DNA of 64,000 nt, taken from NCBI GenBank assembly GCA_009192285.1, contig CM018603.1, positions 3,650,588-3,714,587 on the forward strand, read 5' to 3'. The stretch is from Morchella semilibera. Its lineage: Eukaryota > Ascomycota > Pezizomycetes > Pezizales > Morchellaceae. The notes beneath the pieces are model-generated. The model worked only from the letters and a program-made list of their open reading frames with translations, was not told where the DNA came from and made no database searches. This document shows positions 33,039 through 43,647 of this stretch, piece after piece; position 1 is the stretch's first letter; each line of letters begins with the position of its first letter. The translations under genes were made by a program, and so were the position numbers.

Positions 33039-33771
33039 TTAATTCAGACATGCGCACACCGCTCCTCCGCTCCTACAAAGCCTCCTTCTTCCTCTCATCC
33101 AATTCGTTCTGGCTATCACTCGTATGCCAATCTTCATCATCGCTCCACTCGTCATTGCCCGCCTCCATCTCCTCGAGGAGCTGCCACTCCTGGATCGTTG
33201 GGCGCCCAAGGATGCTCTCCAGCGGATCAATCCACTCCTCTTCATCTTCGGCCCTGAACAGCTGCGACTCACGGATCTGCGCGTCTTGCCAGTCGTCCTC
33301 GTCCTCGTCCTCGTAGGGGAGGTCGGCTCTTGATTCTTCGTCACTATCACCATCATCACCGGCCTCGCTGTCGCTATCACTTGTGCGGGTGGGTATGGTG
33401 GGCGAGGAGGGTATCCCACTGTCGGCGCCGTGGGTCTCGGCGGGGTGTAGGGGTTGGGGAGGGGGCCGGCGTTTTTCCGTGGTGGGGGTGGGTAGGGGTG
33501 TTGTAGATCCGGCGGAGAGCTGGGAGCTGTCGATGGAGCCATCGCTGTGGTAGGTACTGGGGATACAGGAGCGAGGGGTACTAGGGCATGGGGAAGGGGA
33601 GGGAGTGCTTGGGATTCTACTTGCGGACACCATGGTGAAGGGTTTGGGAGTAGTGTCGAGGTATGTGTTGGTGAGGTTTGGGAAGATGTTGGGGAAGAAT
33701 TTACGTTGGAGCCTACGTGCTTTATGGCGTGAATGGGGAAACTCCATTGAAGGGGGATCCGGAGATGGCAT
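33039..33771 (-). CDS. Acidic hypothetical protein
   Basis: About 232-244 residues; the frame from the ATG at 33771 reads 232 aa to a stop near 33073. I do not recognise a family. The first about 45 residues are basic (H-K-A-R-R-L-Q-R-K-F-F-P-N). A Ser/Pro/Thr-rich middle follows, then a strongly acidic C-terminal half with conserved-looking W-Q-D-A-Q-I-R-E-S-Q-L-F, E-E-E-W-I-D-P-L-E-S-I-L-G-R-P-T-I-Q-E-W-Q-L-L-E-E-M, and D-E-W-S-D-D-E-D-W. The Trp/Leu-containing acidic helices look like short binding motifs, and I expect them to be the conserved part. No introns or signal peptide are visible. Confidence 0.68.
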
Positions 33772-35384
33772 TTAATGTGAGGGTTTTGGGTAACAAGATA
33801 GACTAGTAAGACTGGGGGTGGTGGGGTTATGTGTGCTGAGGGTGTACAGTATGGAAATTATAGCGGGGCATGGAGACGCGTAGAATTGGGCTGGAGTCAA
33901 TTGCTCGTTTTGGAGAGGAGTGGTAGGGTATCGGAGGCATTTTGGCTGGCTGGGGGCACGGTGGTGGCAGGAGTCGTATCATGGGTACGTACTGCGGAAA
34001 CAATATTATAGTATGGATAGAATTTGACTGTCGAGGGTTTAAGTCAGAATATCAGCACTCTAGTGGTGGCACAAGCAACGTTCATTATATGATCATAGTA
34101 GATCTTAAAGACGTGCTTCATTACATAAAAAAACTAATTAGCATAAGTCTTTGCGGGTGACCGAACAAACCCAGAGGCCAAATAGGAAAACTCCTCTCGA
34201 TCGTTCCCTCATGCGGCCAGGGGAAGATTGGCAGATGGCGAGAAAAATGTTAGAATATTTGACCCGGGCTAAATTGAATGTGGAATATTCTTCTCTTAAA
34301 GATAGTATCCCTTTTATAAGTATAAATAAATAAATAAACAGTATCCCTTTGGCCGTCAGGACAAGTCTCAACTCATAAGTCTCTTTCTGCCAAGGCCATT
34401 CTATTCGTATGGGTCAATCACATGAATTACTACATGTAGTTATGATTTGATTCAACCCTGGTTAAACTTACGAGTTGAGAATTGCCCTGACGGCCAAAGC
34501 GATAGCTATAGTATTTCCCACTCTCGTTTCTCTGTACAGGAGCCGGCTGACCCCGAAGACATACGACCTTAATACACAAATCGACTGGGGTGATGCATAT
34601 GGTGTTGATTGAAGTGATTATGATGATGGGATGTCCCATTTGAAGTAAAAAAGTAAAGGCATTCCGTGGAGGCCTTGGTGGTATGGTGGGAGCAGGCTTG
34701 GGTTGGGCACGTAACAATTCTTTTCGTCTACGTAGGCCTAATCCCTAACCCTTGGTATGCTTCGTAAGGGTAACTTTCCTGTCTTGTTTGGCAGATTCAT
34801 GCCACATGCATGTGCACATCAATTACATGTACATGTAGTTAAGACCATGGTGCCACTCGAAGCCCGCATTGAGGCTATACATACATGTACTTGTATGTAC
34901 CAGCGAGAGCAATTCTGACCTTCTATCGTTAGTATCATCATCACGGACAATTAAGGATGTATGCATTTACACGGGTAAAGCCAGCAGCAGCAGCAGCATG
35001 CAGCTTGGTGTTGAGCACGGCCCGGTAGCTCGAACCTCCGAAGGCTTGAACAGCTGGAGCTCCCTCACTGGCGATCCTGAGCCAGCCCGAGCTCGTATCC
35101 AGAGTCATAAGGTGGGACGCTTTAGAGTAAACATATATTCCCATAATCCATCTAATAATTATATATACCAACTAAGAACTCTAACTTTAGTTACAGCCTA
35201 TAAAGCTCCAGCCCGGAATCAGGTCAATAGATAGCACTGAGGTTCAAATACCCGAGCCTACACCACCACAACTCAAGCCGTCTCAAGCTATAGGTGAAGC
35301 TCGTCTTGGGTGGGCGCATACCCACCACTAAACCGGGCCATTATGCTGAACTAGGCCAAGCCTGTCCTGGGACTGAAACAAGGA
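33772..35384. other. No gene seen, start of a repeat field
   Basis: About 1.6 kb upstream of the acidic gene and leading into the large palindrome. It has TACATGTA copies near 34430, 34824 and 34880, a CAG trinucleotide run near 34983-34996 and the inverted repeat listed at 34347-34499. No reading frame is supported. Confidence 0.5.
34347..34499. repeat. Inverted repeat, MITE-like (153 bp)
   Basis: Left arm 34347-34380 and right arm 34466-34499 are reverse complements with about 3 mismatches in 34 bases. Both ends read CTTTGGCCGTCAGG. The size and lack of a frame fit a non-autonomous foldback or MITE. Target-site duplications were not clear. Confidence 0.65.
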
Positions 35385-36003
35385 GTTGGGGTCAAGTAAA
35401 CCAGTTTCAACACTGGGCGAAACACCCTGCAGCTCACCAGGAGACGCAAAAAAGGATGGTTCAGTCCTTCGCTAGTGCGAACTATTGAAAGCTAGGCTAC
35501 AGTCGAAACTAAATCAACTCTAAGGCCGTTCTAGATCTCATCAACTATTGGCTGCAACTGCCTATGGCTGCTATGCAGACAGAAACCTGTGGCACATGCA
35601 TCTGCATCTGGGTCGAGGCCAATTCGTCACCGACTACTATAATACCCAGGCAGAAATTAGTATTAAGGGCCTACAAATACGTGTGGGCGTACTAAATCGA
35701 GTGGACATTCGTAGGTCCTTAATACCAGTCTTTGCCTGGGTAGTATAGTAGTCGGTGACGAATTGGCCTCGACCCAGATGTAGATGCATGTGCCGGAGGT
35801 TTCTGTCTGCATAGCAGCCATAGGTAGTTACAGGATGAGAACGGCTTTAGAGTTGATTTAGTTCCAACTGTAGCCTAGCTTTCAATAGTTCGCACTAGCG
35901 AAGGACTGGTTTAGACCAGTTTTGCGAACCATTCTTTTCTACATCTCCTAGTGACCTGCAGGGTGTTTCGCCCACTGTTTAAACTGGTTTACTTGACCCC
36001 AAC
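35385..36003. repeat. 619-bp imperfect palindrome / foldback element
   Basis: The left arm (35385 to about 35674) is matched in reverse complement by the right arm (about 35711-36003), leaving a loop of about 36 bp. Outer ends are GTTGGGGTCAAGTAAACC and its complement. Inner ends are TATTAAGGGCCTAC against GTAGGTCCTTAATA. The arms differ by scattered, partly C-to-T type changes and two indels of about 15-20 bp. No reading frame is carried. It would form a long hairpin as DNA or RNA. Confidence 0.85.
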
Positions 36004-36156
36004 GCATCCACATATGTACATTATTGTGCCATGTGCGCTTATCTAGTCTTCACGCTAAGGCGTACCAAATCGGGTATACTTTGTTGATCATGGAGTCTAA
36101 TAGCCTTAGCGTGAAGACCAGATAAGCGCACATAGCACAATAATGTATGTGGATGC
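36004..36156. repeat. Second palindrome abutting the first (153 bp)
   Basis: Left arm 36004-36061 and right arm 36103-36156 are near-perfect reverse complements, with outer ends GCATCCACATA and TATGTGGATGC and inner ends CACGCTAAGGC and GCCTTAGCGTG. The loop is about 40 bp. It starts at the base after the 619-bp palindrome ends. Confidence 0.85.
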
Positions 36157-38010
36157 ATGGGTACTGAAGAGTCCATTTATACAGAGATATCGTCTGGAAC
36201 AAAAGACCGCGAAAACTGATTAAGCTGATACCCGCATGAACTGCAGATATCAGCATTTATCGTCTATTTAGAGTTTGATGCATCATCTAGCCGCCTCTAG
36301 ACGAGCTTTACATTATTTCGGCAGCGGACAAGCAACGAACAAGCAGCAAGGCTACATCGAAAATGGGTGTGTATGAGGGAGGCAGCCGCCCCAATTGGCG
36401 GCGGCTAGGTCCAAAATAGTTTTAAAAAACAAATAGCCAGTGTTTATAAGGAACAAGTTTCCAAATAGGCGCCCGGATGGTCAGCCATATAAACATCGCC
36501 TCAGGGGCACCGAACATCTCAAATTTATATATAATTGACAGAACATACAAAAGGTTGATTTTACTGGAAAAATGTGCAGCCAGTAACCAACTTGCTTGTA
36601 GCACAAGAAATCCATTTAAGGGGGTGAGGCGGCGAGTCAGGGTCTACAATCTTCCAAGCTGCGAAGGAAGGCAGAAGGTATACCTCCATGCCAAAAATCC
36701 CGGGACAAGCCCCCGTAGTAGCTCGCGGTTGCGTTGTCCCGGGACTTTTGAATAAGAAATAAACTATACATGTACAGACCCGCCTACACTTCCTGCGGCC
36801 GTAGCGCAGCGCAATCAGTACAATTGATATCTCAGCCAACGGCCGAGTTTCTAATACGACAATTTCACGACACAGAACGTCACTGAGGACAAGTGTTAAG
36901 TTTCAAGGCAAGAAGGTGGGGCGCAACAAGATGATGTTTATGCCATAATTACGCCCGGGCGCAGTTCTACATTCAATGATACAATTCGTCTTCGCTCGTC
37001 AAACCACTTTGCCTCGATGTAACAGTGGGATATGGTGCTCAAACAGCCAGGCGCCTTGTCAGCTCTTATTATCAAAAGGGTTTCCCTCAGTATTAACTCG
37101 GTTCCGAAAACCTTGTCTTGTTTACCTCATCGATACCAGAAAAAACTTGGCTGGGCAAGTAATAACAATTGGCAGTGTGCACGTGTTATATTTGCCAATG
37201 TATGTAATAACATACATGTAATCATGCGGCAGCCTAACGCCTTGTTATGTATATTTTATGGCTTGAGAGTTAGCTGTGGGGGTAGGTGTGTAAACTTCAT
37301 GAAATCGGCCAATCAATCTCTAGAAATTGGGAGATCTACTCCAACAGTGGTACTAGCGCCTAGGATAACGGTGGCAATTTCTCATATTCCCATACAAAAG
37401 AACTTCTGGAGCTGACACACTCGCCTCCTAGGCCCTCTCGCACCATACCCCTGCATTAACCGGCTGGTACTATAGTAGTAATGCGAATTTCAGTAAGCTG
37501 AAATCATTGCATTTTAGCAGTTTTCATAATATTGTGCCCAACCGAGCATGGTAACACATACGCATATATACATAGTACTGCATGTATACAACCTTCGGAA
37601 ATAGAGAGAGATTTGATTGGGCAACCCTGTTAGATATACAGGGCAGTATCCAGAAACTTTAATGCGAAGACAACTTGATACGATTGGATTGGGTATTAAG
37701 TTTACCTACAGTTAGCCCAGCAAATATACCCCAACATGCTCGGACCGGTATATTATGAAAGCTACATGCACTGTAATCAACCCTATTGTGCGACATACAA
37801 GCGATAGAAAATCAAGTTAGAATTCCGCATAATTAAAGAAACTAAATAAAGGTACAAAAAAAGAAAACCAAAGCTCGATCATCTCTTTCATTCCCATTAC
37901 TCTCTTCGTCCTTTCTCTACACCCCCCTAGCCTCGATGCAGCCTAACTCCAACTGCATCCAGCTACTCACTCAATTCTGGACCCATTGTGCCGGTATTGA
38001 CCACATTGCG
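36157..38010. other. No gene seen, rest of the repeat field
   Basis: AT-rich. A strong short hairpin with arms containing TCCCGGGACAA lies at 36694-36751. The frames at 36477-36839 and 36976-37415 show no recognisable domain or codon bias and are not called. Confidence 0.5.
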
Positions 38011-38268
38011 CTACATTGAAAGCCACTCGGTGTCGGGTCTGGTGCGATTTGTACTCGTGTTAATAGATAGGTGGTAATTGTCGGAATCGTCATCGCATTT
38101 GTAGCAGCGAACGTGATCGCAGGATCCATTTTCGCATAATCTACAAGACGTGGAGTTTCGCCTACCACAGAGATGGCACATCCAATTTATGCGGGCAGTA
38201 TAGGGGGCATTTATAGCAGCAGTCGTAGTAGTACTAGCCATAGGAGACACGATGCTTGTAGGACACAT
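38011..38268 (-). CDS. Small Cys-rich, probably zinc-binding protein
   Basis: 85 aa, intronless. After an N-terminal Ser/Thr/Ala-rich stretch, W29 is followed by C-H-L-C (31-34), C-R-L-C (42-45), C50 and C-Y-K-C (55-58). This gives eight cysteines in total with CxxC spacing like a small zinc ribbon. I recall numerous short fungal hypothetical proteins with a W-x-C-x-x-C start and paired CxxC motifs. No signal peptide is seen, so it is probably intracellular. It stands alone in a repeat-rich stretch. The regular CxxC pattern is the main reason for calling it a gene. Confidence 0.55.
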   Translation of the reverse strand: MCPTSIVSPMASTTTTAAINAPYTARINWMCHLCGRRNSTSCRLCENGSCDHVRCYKCDDDSDNYHLSINTSTNRTRPDTEWLSM

Positions 38269-39403
38269 GATTGTGTTGAGGGTACCGTTCGACTTTGCGG
38301 TTGTGATAGAGCTTTATAAAGTTTTAAGATAGACGAAGTATGTTTCTGTCCTGTGATTGCGGTCCGAAGAAGTGCGGGGTCTAAGATCAAAGGACGGGAG
38401 AAGAAGGAGAGACGGTAGGAGTTTTATACTCAAGAGTGACCCTTGTGAAGTAAGCCCGCTCCCTGTACTCTGCGCGCCAAATGTGCGAACGCACTTTCTT
38501 ACATATACTACACTTTGGCGCCCTATACATATTCCACGGACCCCTTCTAAAGAGTACTTTTGATTGTTCCATTGATTTGTTTTTCTCATGCGTGACATTA
38601 TATGGCGTGATTCGGCAACGTTGTCGAGTGACAGCTCATGATTCCGGTAGGGCCAATGATCACAAGTCTCGGCAAGCTCATACATGACTAATAAAGGCAC
38701 CGATTGGGTAACCCCAAATATCCCGCACTAGTAACTGCTCGGGCACAAACGAAATCTTTCAATTTTGACTGACGTTCGACGATCCCGTTCTGTGCCGCCT
38801 TTGGGCTAGCCTCATTATGCAAATGCCATCGGTTTGCCATAAGCCATTCATTGAGGCACCTTAAAATAAATCCAGTTTAGGGTATTGCCAAATTAAATAT
38901 TTGAGGGATACCTACATGTATACCGTGGAACGTTCGGGTCCCACCTGATTCTCAAGACTCATGAGGACAGCGCGATAGTCGTTATCTCAGATATGTAGTT
39001 ACAAGTAATGATTGGTAGGTATAAGATGTATGTATATTATATATCTGTACCTATCCCCTGGTCTGTTGAAACTTGCAGAATCCAGGACTTCCTATTTCAG
39101 TAATAATTGTCCCACTTTTTGCTAACAAACGCCAACAATCTCTGGCAAACACCCACAGAAAGTGACGGGCTCAGTGACTTTGCCACAGCCCGAACAGGAA
39201 GTCCTGGATTCCGCGAGTCTCACCAGCCCAGGGGATACCTACATGTAATCATAGATCCAGGTTAATTGAATTGAATGTGGTGTTACTATTAATTGCTGAC
39301 ATAACAAGATCTACGTAGTAGGGCAGGGCCCGGTTACCCGGGCCAAAAATCTTTGCGTCCACAAAGTTCAACTACACATCCCCCGCAACCCATTGACATC
39401 ACG
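38269..39403. other. No gene seen upstream of mS45
   Basis: 1.1 kb. A 128-codon minus-strand frame at 38314-38700 has no recognisable features. The inverted repeat at 39048-39243 is listed separately. TACATGTA copies lie near 38918 and 39240. Confidence 0.45.
39048..39243. repeat. Inverted repeat, MITE-like (196 bp)
   Basis: Arms 39048-39094 and 39196-39243 are reverse complements with about 80 percent identity over 47 bases; the best stretch is AATCCAGGACTTCCT. There is no frame inside. It sits 160 bp upstream of the mS45 start. Confidence 0.65.
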
Positions 39404-40621
39404 ATGCCTCCTCGACTACGGCACAATCCAATCTCTTCTTCGTTCTCTCTTTCCCCTCCCACCCCCCAACCCCAAATATGTCACCTTCTGCAGACCCGCT
39501 GCTTCTCGGCAACGCCTTCAGTCACCTTACGTAAGGGAGAACAGCGTCCTATAGGGCCGTCACAGCGCAAGCAATTCTTCAGTTGGATCGATGGGCCTGG
39601 TGTCGTCTTCAAGAGAGCTGGCGAGGATGGTCCAAAGTACCTCGGCTCTTATGATAAGCGCACTTGGGAGCGTAAGGATAGAGAGCGTCCAAGCGTTATT
39701 CCGTATCCAATGAACCCGGCTTTCAAGAGCACGCCGGTCTTGAGCAATGAGATGAGGGAAGAGATCTACAGGAGAGTAGAGATTGAGGGGGCAAGCGTCA
39801 GGAAGGCCTCTGCTGAGTTTGCAGTCAGCCTTGAGAGGGTTGCGGCAGTCGTGAGATTGAAGGCTGTCGAGAGGAAGTGGCAGAATGAGGTTAGTTTTTC
39901 TCGCACACCCCTATTATCCCTGTATCCCTTGTTTCTGTTGTATTGCTATGAGGAGAAAAATCAAATTTTCATGATCAATCTTGAAGACTTTATAAATGGT
40001 TAAGCAATTGAACGGCCATCTGAGCAATTCCGTTTACTCGATCCTTTTTATTTGAACCCTGTTCATCCACCTTCCGTAAATCCTTTACTAACACCATTTA
40101 CGTTTCAGGGAAAACACATCTCCTCATATCTCACCAAAGCGCTGGAAAAAATGCTTCCTATCACTCAATTTGTCCCGCCCGACCAGGGCCAACGTCAAAT
40201 TCATGAAAACATCCAGGAGCTCCCCTCCCACCCCTTTGCCGGCCGCCAAGCTTTTGTTCCCACCTCCGAATCACGTGAATACACCCGCGTTGATGCCGGT
40301 AAAGAGTTTGGCCTCCCCCCAGCCGATGAGGCTGTTCCACACCCCGAACTAGTCATCGCAAAGCGCGAGAGGTTGGAGAACCTCTCGCTCGATGAGCTGG
40401 AAAAAAGGCAGCAGGAGAGGGAGAGGCTAGCCCAGGTACAGAAGCAGGAGAAGGAGGCGAGGGCTGCGGAAAAATTGAAGAATGCCGGAACCTTCGTTGA
40501 ACAGGGAAGGTGGAAGTGGAACTTGAAGGAGGCGAGGGCGGGAAGCGTTGGGTTTAGATATGGCTTCCCTCATCCGGATAGGAAGAAGGGTCATGTCAAG
40601 ATCCCAACACATGTTATATAG
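39404..40621 (+). CDS. MRPS35: Mitochondrial small-subunit protein mS45 (Mrps35/Bot1)
   Basis: Two exons, 39404-39889 and 40109-40621, join in frame to 332 aa; the intron is 219 nt, long for this window. The N-terminus is Ser/Arg-rich with R-C-F-S-A-T typical of a mitochondrial presequence and cleavage region. The body has the eukaryotic mitochondrial regulator (Bot1p) pattern: F-F-S-W-I-D-G-P-G, P-K-Y-L-G-S-Y, Y-P-M-N-P-A-F, then a helical motif E-E-I-Y-R-R-V. The C-terminal part is a Glu/Arg coiled coil followed by W-K-W-N-L and V-G-F-R-Y-G-F-P-H-P-D-R-K-K-G. It should be a fungal mitoribosome small-subunit protein. The ATG at 39404 gives the plausible presequence. Confidence 0.83.
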
Positions 40622-41909
40622 TGTCTAGATAGTTGGTTAGGACTCTTGTACAAAGTTGGCGTTTTAGAAGCCTCGTCTATTAATGAATAGTCCTTTACTA
40701 CCCATTTATGTGATTGTTGATCCATTAATTATATTCCCATTCATGTGATATTACTTGTCCTGTTAACGGAACATGCTCCGCTGGCCCGAAAAGACTCGGT
40801 AAGGTAACTACTTATGTTATAGCAACCCTAGGGCCCTATGACTTCATCCTCTACCACTACCTACTACCATAGAAGTGTAGCGTCCCCATTATATCAAACC
40901 CATCCAAGACCCCAGTACCCACTGCATGCAGTCTCTTCACCAGGTACGACAAGCCCACATGCCACACGTAGATCAAAGCGAGTAGATTACCCTGACCGCC
41001 TTTGATGCGTATCTTGAGGGGCAAGGTCCCGTTGCAGCCTACGGGCTGCATTACTAAGATTCTAAAGCTACCGAGTGACACGTCGTGAAGCTGCACACCA
41101 AACCCTAACCCTGATTACTACAGGCCGGTTTACATACTAGATGTAGGCCAGGTTTCGTGGCCCGGTGGCCCTACTATATATGGGCCCTTGGAGAGATTTA
41201 GGAGGTCAAAGGAATAAATCCTTTAGCACCGATTTCCGTTATCAATTCCACTAGAAGGGGTGGAGGGTTAATAGCCAGGGATGGTGGTGGTGGGTGGTTT
41301 AAAAGAGCAAAGAGGGTGGGTACCGGCATGCGTTGAGAGGCTGTGGGTGTGGTTGTGGGTTGGATTGGGGTGGTCGTGGTGGAGAGGGCGCATGGGGGTG
41401 GGTTTGATCCCCACCCCTGGTGGACTAACTTTTTTTTAACGCGCGGAAAAGACCCCTTGAGAGGACTATTGGGTCGCGCAAGACCCGCATTGCTTACAAC
41501 TTACAACGGTTCTGCCAGACATCTGTATACGCGTTATCTGGCCGCGAGGAATGGTGCTGGGTGGATCGTTCACTCTATTTAGCTTGGAGGTGGGCGGGTA
41601 TAACGTTTGTCTTTCTATGGTGGGAGCCGGAGTCGGAAATACGGATGTAGATATAGATAGCTCTGGTGTAGCAGAGCTAGCCGGGGGCTTCGTGGATGGG
41701 ATGTCGAAACGAGTGATAGTGGATGATGCCCCATGATATAACTTCAGAGCGCTGGATAGCTCCTTTTTGAGCCTTTGCGATTCTCTAGCACCAATAAATC
41801 TACACCTACACTATCATCAGCAAGCTCTACACCTATTCTATTCCCGGAACCGATCCCCGGTACAAATCTCTCTTTTCCTACCTACACTATATACAAATAC
41901 CCCCCCAAT
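40622..41909. other. No gene seen between mS45 and bL28m
   Basis: 1.3 kb convergent stretch. It holds two direct repeats of CCATTyATGTGAT near 40700-40750, a short telomere-like AACCCTAACCCT at about 41102-41113, and a CGAGTGATA motif near 41713. No coding frame is supported. Confidence 0.5.
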
Positions 41910-42690
41910 CTACGCCTCCACATCCTTCCTAAGCCCCCTCTCCCTCTCAATCCTCTCGATCATGAGCTGCGCCGCCGTCTTCTCCTTAGGCTTGAGCTGG
42001 GGCGCCTCCCTGTCGCGCATCATGGCCTCATACTCCTCCTTGTCAATACCCTGGACGTCGTGCTCCTCCCCCAGCAGCACCCCCTCCCCCCCAAGCGCAC
42101 TCTTCTGCGGCATCGCAAGCGGCGGCAGCCCTAGCGCCTCCCGCTCCTGCGCCAGCTGCTTCTGATACCGCGGCGAGTTCATGACGCGCCAGCGCAGCCG
42201 CCAGCCCGTGGGGCCGAGCTCCTTGACGCGCGCGGACTTGGTGCCAGTGAGATATGCGTCGAGGCCGCCGGCCTTATCGATTGTGCCTAGAGGAAACAAA
42301 CTGTCAGGTTCTGTGGCCGCGAGGGGGGGGGGGGGAAGGCATACGGAGGACGTTCGTGGTGATGTCCAGCGAGAAGTACTGGTTGAGGCAGCGCGAGAAG
42401 ACGGTGCGGTGGCGCACGTTGGGCAGCCATGTGCGCCGCGTGGTGTAGTTTGACTCGGGCACGTTGTTGCCAAACTGGATGTGCTTCCCGCCGTAGAGGC
42501 CGAACCACGACTGCTTGAACGTGTGCTTGATTGGGTATGGGTACTCGGGCACGTTTCGGAGCAGGTGCTGCAGGCGGCGCTTGGAGTGCTTCTTCTCTGC
42601 TGCGGCCGTGGCGGAGAAGCACCGTGTGAGCAGTAGTGAGAGCGGCGTGCGGAGGGCGCTCGTGAGCGGCGTGAATTGGGTGTTGAGCAT
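41910..42690 (-). CDS. MRPL24: Mitochondrial large-subunit protein bL28m
   Basis: Two exons on the minus strand, 42690-42345 and 42286-41910, join in frame to 240 aa. The N-terminus is a mitochondrial presequence ([10 protein letters not shown]). The L28 core is visible: [27 protein letters not shown] and L-D-I-T-T-N-V-L-R, spliced into [12 protein letters not shown]. That last junction is diagnostic for L28 and confirms the intron. The C-terminal extension is Glu/Lys-rich, as in the fungal proteins. The 59-nt intron contains a run of 13 C on the coding strand (42323-42335). AAAACTTTTTTT lies about 165 bp upstream of the start and a CGAGTGATAGTG motif about 88 bp upstream. Confidence 0.86.
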
Positions 42691-43647
42691 CGTGGGGTGG
42701 TGGTGGATGGATCAATTGAGGTGGGGGGTTCAGATTCTCAAACAACCAAACAACTGCGACGTCCACACCAACCAATCGAGTGATAGTGCGGCTCTCTCTC
42801 CCCTCAAGAGATTCTGCTTACGTCAGTGCCGCCGCCCACCGTCTTTGGTCGGCAAAACTTTTTTTAGGGCTTGGCGACTGTATTGCAGGGGGGCGTATAA
42901 ATTCTCTCCCGTTCTCTTCTCTTCCTTTTTCCTTTCCTCATCACGGGCCTGTGCTTGTCGTCGCCCCCTTGGGGAGGACGACTCGCAGCTCATCAACTTC
43001 AATGGAAGCACCTTCTCCATGGTGTAACTCCGCGTTGACGGGCCCAAGAGCAATTCTTTGGAAAAGGCGCCTCCCAGTAATCCCTTCTTCTTGAAGCCTG
43101 GAGATCCCGAATGGTGATCTCGGTGGATGGGGAGGGAGGGGGGTGCCTTTTCTTAAAGTGGCGGTATATTCCATTGCGCTGCGTAGGACGTCGTCCAATT
43201 ACGCTTGGGCTAAACCATACCTGCAGACATTCCCCTCCTCTTCCTTTCCCTTCCTTCTTTCTCTCCTCCGTTTCCTTTGCCTTTGGTTGGTTCCTCTTTG
43301 CTGTTTCCTCTTTTGGGATGGCTTGGGGGTGCAACTTTGGGTGCGGAAGTTTGGGTGAGTTTTTTTTGTCCTTTTTTTTTGTTTATTTTTTTTGTTTATT
43401 TTTTTTTGTATATATATGTATTTTTATTTTGTTTATTTTGTTTATTTTTATTTATTTAAGTTAATTTAATTTATTCTCAAATCACTCTTCCCCTCCTCTC
43501 GTACTCGTGAAACAATTAATCCCATTCTCATTACCACCCATACAAATACGCAATAAACAATAGTAAATAATAACAATAATAATTAATTGAAAAACCATAA
43601 CCATACATACGCACTCATAACTCATAAAAATAAATTCCAAATACCCC
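42691..43647. other. No gene seen, upstream of bL28m
   Basis: 957 bp. It includes AAAACTTTTTTT at 42854-42865 and a long T/TTTATTTTG-rich low-complexity run at about 43366-43460. GGGCTAAACCAT near 43206 also occurs near 13491 in the UTP8/RIX7 promoter. Open frames of 80-170 codons exist on both strands but overlap and look random. Confidence 0.5.

Noticed and set aside
37032-37415. 127-codon plus-strand frame
   Set aside because: No domain, no codon bias and it lies in repeat-rich DNA.
38314-38700. 128-codon minus-strand frame
   Set aside because: No recognisable features; overlapping frames of similar length exist on the other strand.
41100-41115. AACCCTAACCCT as interstitial telomere or telomerase RNA template
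   Set aside because: Only two repeat units, and no other telomerase RNA element could be recognised.
42515-43360. Overlapping frames of 100-170 codons on both strands near the bL28m 5' end
   Set aside because: They overlap one another and the bL28m exon antisense; none has a recognisable protein pattern or splice support.
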